Source: Tretioscincus oriximinensis (Eukaryota > Chordata > Lepidosauria > Squamata > Gymnophthalmidae). Taken from it: a DNA stretch of 64,000 bases. The notes beneath the pieces were generated by a model. That model made no database searches, had not been told where the DNA came from, and was given only the letters and a program-made list of their open reading frames with translations. Of the stretch, positions 30,190 through 39,007 are shown in pieces (within the stretch, counting starts at the first letter, position 1; each line of letters opens with the position of its first letter). The position numbers and the translations under genes are program-made. Location: positions 468,684-532,683 of the forward strand of contig JAJVDF010000365.1 of the NCBI GenBank assembly GCA_022410635.1, in the 5' to 3' direction.

Positions 30190-30880
30190 CGGCGGAGGAA
30201 TACAACACTTTATACGGCCTTCACTCCCCTAGGCCGCCTCACTGGTCCCCCTCACACTACTAAGCCCCCAGTGGCGGGTCGTTGTTGCGCGGAGCAATCC
30301 CGGCCCTTGCCCGCCTGGGGGAAAAAGTCCCGGACCCTAAAGAGGCGGTTTCCAAGATGGCGGTGCTGCTGAGGTACAGGGAGCAGGTTAGCGGAGCCGG
30401 CACGGCATGGTGAAGCCACTTTCTCCGAAGGCCTAGGAAGCCAGGCTGGTTCCCCGAAACAAGACTCAAAGGTGCCAGGGGAGCAGTTTTGGATGAGTTG
30501 TCGGAGGAGCGACGCTTACGAAACTTCCGTTCTGGGTTTGACGAGGGAAGGCAAATCCCGTCCCGAGGTTCGTTGGCTTGGGAGATGATGAGGAGGAGCT
30601 ACGCAAATAGCGCAGCGGGAAAGGAGAAACGGCCAGCAGGGGGGGCGCTCCGACCGTGTAAGTAGTTACGGGGCAGGGAAAGCGCGTTGCGCAAACAGCG
30701 TCAAATGGGCCGTAACACCTGGTATGAGACAAAAGTGGGAACGGGAAAGAGCGTGCTGAAGTCTGTCGCTGTTTAAGTAAGCTCGGTGCGCAAACGGCGC
30801 AGAGCGCTTTCGGGAATAGTAGTAAAGGGGCGCGTGGGAGGTGAAACCAGCGCGGTCGTGTTTCGTACCGATTTTTCATT
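30190..30880 (+). promoter_or_regulatory. CpG-rich promoter-like segment
   Basis: This is the only long stretch outside coding exons with frequent CG dinucleotides (GCGCGGAGC, GGCGCTCCGACCG, GCGCAAACGGCGC). It lies midway between LIPE and the ZBTB coding exon and contains no repeat that I recognise. The likely role is promoter of the plus-strand ZBTB gene; a divergent non-coding transcript is possible. Confidence 0.6.
30352..30373 (+). other. Possible non-coding first exon end of the ZBTB gene, with YY1-like site
   Basis: Inside a CpG-rich segment, CCAAGATGGCGG (30352-30363) matches the YY1 core AAGATGGCGGC. Such sites usually sit just downstream of housekeeping transcription starts. It is followed by GAG|GTACAGG, a usable splice donor at 30374. 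Joining it to the acceptor at 37801-37802 is an inference; no transcript evidence is available. Confidence 0.35.
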
Positions 30881-30899
30881 GTTGTTCCCGATCCAAACA

Positions 30900-31430
30900 G
30901 CAGCTTCGGGCAGAGACTTGGCTGTGTGTTAACAAAAAACATGCAAAAACAGAGAAATTGCTTTCTCTCCACTTTTAATTTTTTTTTTATGTCGTTGACC
31001 CTTCCCGGCTCATTTCCAGAAAATAATTCCGTTTGTGCAGAATGGATGCTGGAGATTCGCAGCTCGAAACGCTCATCCCTTCAGCTACTCAAGGGCCAGA
31101 TGTTTGTTGTTATTCTGTGGTACAGGCATGACATTGTAGTCAATAATACAGCACACAGTACCTAAGGTGGGGTCTTTTAGACGCTTTTCACTGAGAAGTT
31201 AATCCTGCACTTTTTTAAACTGAAATGAAACAAAAAAAATTCTCCCCAAGTTTATTTAGCGTTTCATTTGCCAACAAACTATACGTGTCTTCATATATAC
31301 ATTTTCAGAATTCCATACATAACAATAAGTCTATAAATTCAGGCTGCAACACCTGAGTCTCTGGTTTTGAAAGATGATTATGTGATCAACGCATGTGGTG
31401 CATTGGGTTCAAAGGTGGGCAGAGAAAAAT
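30900..31430. other. Putative ZBTB gene intron 1, first part
   Basis: Unique-looking sequence downstream of the CpG-rich segment. No exon was recognised. Confidence 0.35.
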
Positions 31431-32018
31431 TATATTGAGAACGTAAGAGTCTTGTCTCTCACTGTGGCTCCCCTTCACCTGTTCTTGATACTACAAATGA
31501 TTGTCCAGGAATATTGCATTTTGTTCCATCAAGATATCCATTCTAGTAGCTCTTGATACACTTGGCTTCCATGAGTTTGTCTAATCTCATAATCCAGGCT
31601 GCTGTTTACCAACGCTTCATCTGGAAGTAAATCCCACAGACCAATGATCCTCTGGATGAAAAAAACTCTCCCTTGTCTGTTCTAATTCTTCTGCCCGTCA
31701 GCTTCAAAGGGTACATAATGTTGCATGATTAGAGAAAATAACTTCTTTATTCACTTTATCCATCCCACGCATCATCTTATACACTTCAATCGTGTCACCT
31801 CTTAAACGCCGCCTTTCAAGGCCGACCTAGACGTTGCAACCTGATTTCAAAAGGGACTTCATTCCTCATTCATTTTTGTTGCCCTTTTTTGCATCTTCTC
31901 CAGTTCCAGTTCTTCTGTCACAAAATACTGGAACTCTATGAAGCTGATAAGCAGGAAAGTTAGGATGGATAAAGGGATTTTTTTTTACTGAGAAGATCAT
32001 AGGTCTATTGAATTTAGA
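31430..32018 (-). repeat. CR1-like LINE 3' end, reverse orientation
   Basis: TAGTAGCTCTTGATACAC-type sequence, GACCAATGATCCTCTGGATG and CACTTTATCCATCCCACGCA appear in the order of a reversed copy. Confidence 0.7.
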
Positions 32019-32300
32019 AGAAGAAGAAGAATCACGTTTTTATACCCCACTCTTTTACAGGGTTAATTTTTGCCCAAAGGCTTACATCTTATTCTATCTT
32101 TCCCATCAAGTTAATGATGGTACTTATTTATCTAGTTGATGTGCCAATTACAAACTTGCATCTCTTTCAAATAGCTGAGTTGGCTAGAGCTGCAGGCTAA
32201 TGGAAGGTGCTCACCCCTCCCCACGTCCGACACAGGGCTTCAAAATCCGATCTCCCAAATAAAAGACCAGCTTCTTACCAACTGGGCCATTTGTGCCTGG
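32019..32300 (-). repeat. tRNA-derived SINE, family B, reverse orientation
   Basis: GAAGAAGAAGAATCACG tail, CTTACATCTTATTCTATC, GAGTTGGCTAGAGCTGCAGG and CACAGGGCTTCAAAATCC. It abuts or is inserted in the CR1 copy before it, whose pieces continue near 32310-32500. Confidence 0.7.
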
Positions 32301-32734
32301 AAGCCACCCATTACTTCTGGAAGAGGTGGCGACACCTCTTTAACCTATGAAAGTGTTAATGCCTCCAGAAAGACAGGCAGAATGCCTCCAAATCCCAGGT
32401 TTTGCCTTCTTCTGCTTGCAGTCCCCAAGGACCATTTGTGGGTCGCTCTCTGAGACAGACTGCAGAACCAGACGGGTATGATTTAGTAGGGCTCCTCTTG
32501 TGTTCTTATGATCTACTGGAATAAGTGGTGCAATATCACGAAATAAGCTTTAGCGAACTAGGGCAGCACATTAAATTGCTTATTATAATTATGCCATTTG
32601 GTTTGAGGAAATTGACAGACTATTGCTACATATTTATGTACAAAATGTACAAACTTTGTGATGTGCCAGCTGTCCGGGATTTTTTTTTTAATCAAAGGTA
32701 TCATCCCACCTTTCCTTGAGGGAGGGAGGAAAGG

Positions 32735-32935
32735 TTATACAGGAAAAGCCTGTTAAAAAGAACTCCTATATAATGAAATTTGTGGTATAACAAACAAATC
32801 TGAAAGTCCTAGCAAAATGCTTGTAAGAGTAACGTTGGTTACAATGGTTTTCATTACAACAAAATTTCATTACAACAAACACATCCACCTAACCCCTTGG
32901 CGTTCGTTATAGCGGGGTTTCACCTGTGTTTTAAA
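32735..32935. mobile_element. Possible mariner/Tigger-like MITE fragment
   Basis: The right end GTTATAGCGGGGTTTCACCTGT read in reverse (ACAGGTGAAACCCCGC...) resembles Tigger-type ends. The left side has ACTCCTATATAATGAAATTT. Diverged; low certainty. Confidence 0.35.
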
Positions 32936-33289
32936 TACATTTTTAAAGGTGTTTTCAATATTTTAATTTCTTCTTATTGATAAGGATGCTGTATGCCACG
33001 ATGTGGAATTACAATTGATATGTAGACCAAAAAGGCAAAAGTGCACAGCTTTAGTAGTTGTGGCAAGGGGACAGAACTGTAAACTGTTTCCTAGTTTTGA
33101 ACTTTTTCATTATGGCAACTCTGCTTGTTGAGATCCACCCTTTTAGTGGAGAGTTGGAGTTAAATTCTCAATAAAATTAAATACTTTTGACCAAAATATT
33201 TTTTTCTAATTATATTAAAGTGTTTCGCTCTCGTAGTCTTGTACTTACTATACCAGCCCTATACCTTCTGTTATATTGTCAGCTTTCTA

Positions 33290-33562
33290 ATCTATTCTAT
33301 ACCTCCTACCCTACCCCAGACCACAAAACTATCGACCTTTAAATGCCCCATCCCCTCACCCTCTCTCTGTCTTGTCCTCCTCTCTCCCTTCTGGGCCTCC
33401 TTCCTCCTGCTTTTTGTATTTCATTTCGTGTTTTAACAAAGTGAGGAACCATTATTTAGCCAGGAGAAGCCTAATGATTCCTTGGGGAACAGGTTGTGGG
33501 CCGGACCAAATGGTTTCACGGGTTGGATCTGTGCCCCGGGCCTTAGGTTCCCCACCCCTGAA
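33290..33562 (-). mobile_element. hAT (Charlie-like) fragment, family F copy 1
   Basis: Ends in CCTTAGGTTCCCCACCCCTG, the reverse of the CAGGGGTGGGGAACCTAAGG type of hAT terminus. The interior GAACCATTATTTAGCCAGG is shared with the 60.3-kb copy. Confidence 0.65.
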
Positions 33563-34017
33563 ACAGTCAGTGGTTTAAAGATTAGAACAAAGCCGGGTTT
33601 CTTATGAACAGTAATGGCCCTTTCATAAATAAGTACATGGGATATGAAATCATTCTAATGCTATACATTTCTTCATCCATAGAACACATCTGAAAGGAAA
33701 TCGAATGACATGAAATACTTGTTTGTCAGCTAATCTGACTTGCCAGATTTATAAACTAAGGACAAGTAGATAAGAAAGGATTAGCAACTACAAATTGCCC
33801 TTGCAAACCATTCTGGGGTGCATCTATATCTGATGGCAATTCACATGTGCAGTTCTGTTGCCAGGTACAGGAGTGATTTGTCGTGACTTTTATCCAAAAA
33901 CAATCCAGAAACTGATCCTGCAGTCTTCTGCTTCCCAACTATTGTTCAGTGGCTGAACTGTGCCCTCTGCCTTGGGAAACAGTGCAGGATAATCAACAGT
34001 TTCTCTGGATCTGGGAG

Positions 34018-34610
34018 TAGGGTTGCCATATTTTGGCACCCCAAAACCGGGATGGGGTGGGAGGATGCGTGCACACACATGAACGCGTGCGCGCATGCGC
34101 ACATACAGACGCTTGTAGAGACAGGCAGAACCTCTCTTCTGCTCTCACTATAAGCGTCCGTGTGTGTGCACGCGCGTGTGTGTACATAGCTGCTCCTTGG
34201 CTGGAGGCGGGGTTTCGCCCTGCTCTCAGGCAAGCGCGCCAGTTCCAGTGGAGCAAAAACGCCTGTGTTTGTGACAGGAGAACAGAGCTGTCCTGTCAGA
34301 AACCCAGGCGTTTTTCCTCTAATGGAGGCGAGTTGGCTTTGTCCGAGAGCAGGGCGAAAGCCCGCCTCCAGCCAAGGAGCAGCTATGGCGTGCTCCGAGG
34401 GTCCTCCCAGGACCCTGGAAAGCGTTGCGCGCACTGCAGCCGTCAGCTCTGACGGCTGCTTTTCCTTTAAAATCCTGCCTTTTTACGTTCCCCCGATGCA
34501 GCATCGGGGAATGTAAAAAACCGGGATTTTAGCTTAAAACCCGGAGAGGACTATATTTTAGTCCCCCAAACCGGGATTGTTCCGGTTTACCGGGACGTAT
34601 GGCAACCCTA
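34018..34610. mobile_element. Non-autonomous hAT element, family E copy 2 (putative ZBTB gene intron)
   Basis: A 593-base element with ends TAGGGTTGCCATA and TATGGCAACCCTA and a perfect 8-base target duplication TCTGGGAG (34010-34017 and 34611-34618). It has the same ends and interior (AAAGCGTTG, GATGCAGCATCGGGG) as the 18.4-kb copy. Extra internal inverted arms (about 34187-34227 and 34345-34385) account for its greater length. Confidence 0.92.
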
Positions 34611-34764
34611 TCTGGGAGGTAAATCATGCCTCTGACTGTGGATTGATCCTGATTGGCTGCTGCGATTGAAGCTCCGCCCTCTTAGAAATCTAAATATCCC
34701 CATATAGGAGGTGTCACCCCATTCCTTCTAACTCTGGCAGTGAAGAAGCATACGATAGGCAGAT

Positions 34765-35606
34765 AAATTCTTCCCATCATCTTTACTGGACTTTAATACA
34801 AGTCTGTCATCTCCCAGAGATCTTTCCGAGCTGACGCAGTTTCAGGCAACCACCCTTGTCAAGGCTTTATCTAAGGGGGTTGAGCCTGCTGCTGCTTCTC
34901 AGGCCATGTGGTATACAGTGGTGGTAGAAGCTGCAATAGCACAGGAAAGCGCTTGGGCCTTTCCACCAGCTCCACTCAATGACCGATGGAATAGCAAAGC
35001 ACCAGGGTGCCATTGGAGCCGAGAAGAGTTATACCCCGATCAGATTTGGCAAGCTATTGAGGACTATTTCTCTACATGCCCTCAGAGCCCTCCAACCCGA
35101 CCTTACTTCACCTTTTGGACCAGATCCGTGAGGGTGGGGAAATGGCAAGCTCCCCATTCCAGATCATCATTCCGCTCGCCAGCTCCAGAGCTCCAAGAAA
35201 TTCCTCCGTTAGAGCCAACGCAGTCCTCTTCGACACACTATGATGCCTCTCAGAAGAGGGGCCTTCTAAGAGGCCCAACGTCTGTTCTAAAGAAACTTTA
35301 AAGCCCACCAAGACAAGATTGGCAGAGAAGCTGACATCAGCAGAAGGAAACAATGCAGAACATCAACATGCTTCTAAGAAAGATGCAGGGCGGGCCATGA
35401 CCAGCAAGACGTCAGAGGGTGTGGCTGCGCCTCAACCTAGTGCACCACAACCTAAGCCAGCTCATACCAAACCTACAGAGGCCGCAAAGGGGCATTCCTC
35501 TCTTACGAATCTGACCACTCTGTGCAAAGCAAACAAAGCCATGGACACTTCTCGGCCTCAGGAGCTTCCCAAATCAACAAACAAATACCAGCGGCAAGGC
35601 TCATAA
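34765..35606 (+). pseudogene. Degenerate gag-like or unknown open region
   Basis: One frame stays open from about 34765 to 35300. It contains DLSELTQFQATTLVKALSKG, VEPAAASQAMWYTVVVEAAI and WSREELYPDQIWQAIEDYF. An adjacent frame is then open to 35606 with a Lys/Pro/Thr-rich reading. The pattern suggests a decayed retrotransposon capsid-type ORF with a frameshift. No reverse transcriptase or LTR was found near it. Function unknown. Confidence 0.35.
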
Positions 35607-35757
35607 GTCTTGACAAACCCAACGTGCCACGCTTCCTGGCACCCCTCCTCCCTTCAGTCCCCTCGGACCCGACCCAGGGTCCAGTGATGAGGAGTCCCAT
35701 CCTATTAAAGAATAGTTCTCTGACGGTTCTGATGATTTTACTCCGTTCCAGAGTAAA

Positions 35758-35815
35758 GACAGACCTGGGACCTGTGGGTATAGAGCAGAATATAAATATA
35801 AATAAATAGATATGT
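35758..35815 (+). repeat. SINE or L2-like tail fragment
   Basis: GGGACCTGTGGGTATAGAGC followed by AATATAAATATAAATAAATA. Confidence 0.55.
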
Positions 35816-35942
35816 AAAACCTTCCTAATTACCAACATTTCTAATACTGGAAGTACCTTCTGTAAGAGAGCACAGGTTGTTTTCAGGAATTGTATACATG
35901 CCTTCAGGTAGAAGAAGGCCTCCAACACTTAACGCTGTGCAT

Positions 35943-36265
35943 CAGGGGTGGGAAACTTAAGGCTCCAGAGCTGGATGCGGCCCATGGAACCATTTGGTCT
36001 GGCCCCCAGCATGTTCCCCAAGAACCCATTTGATCCAGCACCTAGCATGCTTCCCCAATAGGTTCTTTTGTTTATTTAAACATAAAGTGAAATACAAAAA
36101 GAGGAAGGCCCAGGAAGGAAGGAGGCAGCAAAGGGGTGGAGGGAGTATTGAAAAGTGTGATTTTGTGTGTCAACATATGGTAGGGGGCACAAGTCCGGGT
36201 GGGACATGGCCTGGGCAGGAGGGGTGTGTTGCTTTGAAGTGGGGTGGAGGTGTAGCCTAAAGTGA
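35943..36265 (+). mobile_element. hAT (Charlie-like) fragment, family F copy 2
   Basis: Starts with CAGGGGTGGGAAACTTAAGG and has CATGGAACCATTTGGTCTGG, the inverse of the 33.5-kb and 60.5-kb copies. Low-complexity GGAGG sequence follows. Confidence 0.65.
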
Positions 36266-36436
36266 TGTTACAAATATCCAAAATGGCCCCTAGCAGAAAA
36301 CTGAACACTGAAGCCCTTTGTGAATTGCAGCACAATTTTTTTTGCTTGGAGTTAAATAGTGAGTCAGTTTGAAAGGTAAAATATCTCAGCATTTAAACCT
36401 GAGTGATAGCTCTGGATTTCAAGAGTAGGTCGCAAG

Positions 36437-36696
36437 ATTTATTTACTTATTTATTTGTACTTGTATCCCTCCCTATACCTGAAGGTCTCAAGGCGGCCAA
36501 CCATAGGGTGGCACACATAGCTTTCGTTGCTTTCTCCACAACAGTCACCCGTGAAGTAGGTGGGGCTGAGAGAGTTCAAAGAACTGTGACTGGTCCAAGG
36601 TCACCCAGCTGGCTTTCATGGAGGAATGGGGAATCGAACCGGGAGACTACCAGGTATGAGTACAACATTCTAACCACTACACCAAACTGGCTCTCT
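36437..36696 (-). repeat. tRNA-derived SINE, family A, reverse orientation
   Basis: TTATTTATTTGTACTTGTAT, GGTCACCCAGCTGGCTTTCA, GGGGAATCGAACCGGGAGAC (B-box region) and CACTACACCAAACTGGCTC. Near full length. Confidence 0.85.
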
Positions 36697-37079
36697 ATTA
36701 TTACAATGTGGCTATACGCAATGTGTTGTTGCTGATTTGAATTCCACAGCTTGTCTAAAGCTGCGTTTCTTATGACTACTATAGAAGGCAGAGGATAAAG
36801 TTAGAGCTTTATCATTTATAATCGCAGAAAGGATTTCAGAGGATGTAAAATGCCAAAAAGTCAGTCTAGTATCTTGCTAAAACTGCTGCTAACGTGCCAG
36901 TCATACGATCTTTTGATGGGTTAAAGTTGAATACAAATGTCCCGTTTCATTAAAATAACTACAGTGTTAAACCTGACTGGCCGCCCTGAGTTCTTTAGGT
37001 ATGGGCGGGGTATAAGTATAAAGAAATAAACCTGCTAACTGTTGTTCCACTAAAAGTGTTTGTGTGATGGAGAAAGAAT

Positions 37080-37505
37080 GTTTTCTTACCACACAACACT
37101 AGGACCAGGGGGCCTTCCTTGACACTGGTGGGCAGAAAAGTGAGAACAGACAAAGGAAAGTATTTTTTTCACCCAGAGGGTCATTGGACTGTGGAATTTA
37201 CCTTCCTGAAGAGGTGGTGGTAGCTAACAACTTGGATAGTTTCAAGACAGGACTAGACAGGTTTATGGACACCAAGGGTATAAACGGGTACTAAGATGGA
37301 TGTCTGGATGTTGCCTCCAGGATGGAGCAACAGGCAGGACTCCTGAAATACCATTTGCTTGGAATCATGAACAGGTTCATATTCCTCTTTGCTTTCCTTT
37401 GTTCAGACTGCCCAGGTGCAATTGATGGGCCTCTCTATGAGACAGAATGTTCGACTAGATGGGCTCCGGCCCGATCCAGTATTGCTCTTCTTATGTTCTT
37501 AGCTG
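37080..37505 (+). repeat. CR1-like LINE 3' end
   Basis: CACACAACACTAGGACCAGG, CACCCAGAGGGTCATTGGAC, GACACCAAGGGTATAAAC and CTTCTTATGTTCTTAG, about 300 bases before the ZBTB coding exon. Confidence 0.85.
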
Positions 37506-37813
37506 CTAGGTTGTGTTATTGAATGTTGGAACAATGCTGGATGTTTACTGAATTTTAAAAGCACTGCAAAGTAATTTTCTTCCTAATGTTAGTGGGGCAT
37601 TGTAAAATTTTGGGGAGAACTCATGTACACACTAGTGTTTTTATATTCTGTTTGACCTATGCAATATTTTCTCCCTTTCTCTGCTTGATTTAGTCTTAGG
37701 AAATGAATCAAATGCCTAGCTTGGTCATTTCCAAATACTGATGGTGCCTCTTTGTATCTTGTGGATCACTCAGATTTTGTGTGTCTTGTCTACACTATCC
37801 AGGCAGATCCAAG

Positions 37814-39007
37814 ATGGCCCCAGCCTGCGAACACTTGCAGTTCCGTTTTCCTGGTTATGGTGACGACGTGCTGCACCGCATGGACCAGCTGCGGGAGCAA
37901 AGGCGGTTTTGTGATGTGACGGTGCAGGTGAATGAGTTGAGAGTTCCTGGACACCGGGTGGTCTTTGCAGCCTGCTCCCCTTTCTTGCGCGACCAGTTTC
38001 TACTTAACGACTCTCAAGAGGTGTCGGTTTCACTGTTCCAGAGTCCTGAGATTGGGCGACAACTCCTGCTGTCCTGCTACACAGGGTGCCTTGAGGTGCC
38101 CATCAAGGAGCTGGTCAACTACCTGACTGCTGCCTCATTCCTGCAGATGGGCCATGTTGTGGAGCGCTGTGCTCAGGCTGTCTCCCATTACTTAGTCCCC
38201 AAGACGGACGCTCAGCTGCAGGAAGAGCAAGGCGAAGGCAGCTACATTCAGCAAGAAGAGGAGGAGGCCGGGGAGGATGAGAAGGAAAAGCAGACTTCTT
38301 TGATGAGTGACGAAATGGGCGCCGAGGAAAACAAAGCGGAGGGGCCTAAGTCCACTTCACGTGACCCTTCACGCCGTCCTTCCTCGCCCACCATTTCGCT
38401 TTCCCTGATCAATTCCGCTGTGGAGATCACTCGCAGGTACTTACAAGGCTCCTACGATGATGATCCCAATAGTGGCAGTCGTCCCTTCCCTCCAGCTGCT
38501 CCCACCCCGGCTTCCCAGTGGAAAAATTACCCGTTGCATCGCCATCGTCACGGCGGCACTGCAACCTACAAAGATTGGAAGACGGGTAGCAGCATGGCAT
38601 CCTGGAAAGTACCAGGCCTGGAGCGCCCCTACCGATGCCCCCGGTGCAGCAGCGTGTTCCAGCAGCTGGGAAATTTCATGAGCCACGTGCAGGAGCACAA
38701 ACTCTTCCTGTGCCTTCGCTGCGGCAAGGTCTTCTCGCAGAAGAGCAACCTGACGCGGCACATCCGGGTGCATACTGGCTACAAGCCCTTCCAGTGCCCC
38801 ATCTGCCGCAAGTGCTTCACCCAGAACGCCACCCTCCAGGATCACCTAAACCTGCATAGTGGCATCAAGCCCCACAAGTGCAACTACTGTGAAATGCACT
38901 TCACTCACAAGCCGGGCCTCCGGCGCCACCTAAAGGAGATGCACGGCAAGAGCACAGTCCAGAACAGCCACGAAGAGATTGAAGAGGTCACCATTGACTT
39001 TGATTGA
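37814..39007 (+). CDS. BTB/POZ zinc-finger transcription factor, ZBTB26/ZBTB6-like
   Basis: A 397-residue protein in one coding exon. An acceptor AG at 37801-37802 lies 11 bases before the ATG, so the 5' UTR is spliced. Residues about 10-128 form a BTB/POZ dimerisation domain (FCDVTVQV, VVFAACSPFLRDQFLL, LLLSCYTG, LTAASFLQM). An acidic linker with SLINSAVE (197-204) follows. Four C2H2 fingers come next: C275/C278/H291/H295, C300/C303/H316/H320, C328/C331/H344/H348 and C356/C359/H372/H377. The tail ends in EVTIDFD. BTB, linker motif, finger spacing (HKLFLCLRCGK) and the LQDHLNLHSG block are closest to ZBTB26 and ZBTB6; ZBTB12 also resembles the BTB. The protein is presumably a nuclear, sequence-specific repressor. 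Whether it is a separate paralog is not decided, so no symbol is given. Confidence 0.93.
   Translation: MAPACEHLQFRFPGYGDDVLHRMDQLREQRRFCDVTVQVNELRVPGHRVVFAACSPFLRDQFLLNDSQEVSVSLFQSPEIGRQLLLSCYTGCLEVPIKELVNYLTAASFLQMGHVVERCAQAVSHYLVPKTDAQLQEEQGEGSYIQQEEEEAGEDEKEKQTSLMSDEMGAEENKAEGPKSTSRDPSRRPSSPTISLSLINSAVEITRRYLQGSYDDDPNSGSRPFPPAAPTPASQWKNYPLHRHRHGGTATYKDWKTGSSMASWKVPGLERPYRCPRCSSVFQQLGNFMSHVQEHKLFLCLRCGKVFSQKSNLTRHIRVHTGYKPFQCPICRKCFTQNATLQDHLNLHSGIKPHKCNYCEMHFTHKPGLRRHLKEMHGKSTVQNSHEEIEEVTIDFD

Noticed and set aside
30466..30972. 168-codon minus-strand frame in the CpG-rich segment
   Set aside because: GC-rich sequence keeps frames open by chance. There is no recognisable domain, and the segment looks like a promoter.
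38441..38845. 134-codon minus-strand frame and the overlapping short frames at 38.5-38.9 kb
   Set aside because: Shadows of the ZBTB zinc-finger coding sequence.
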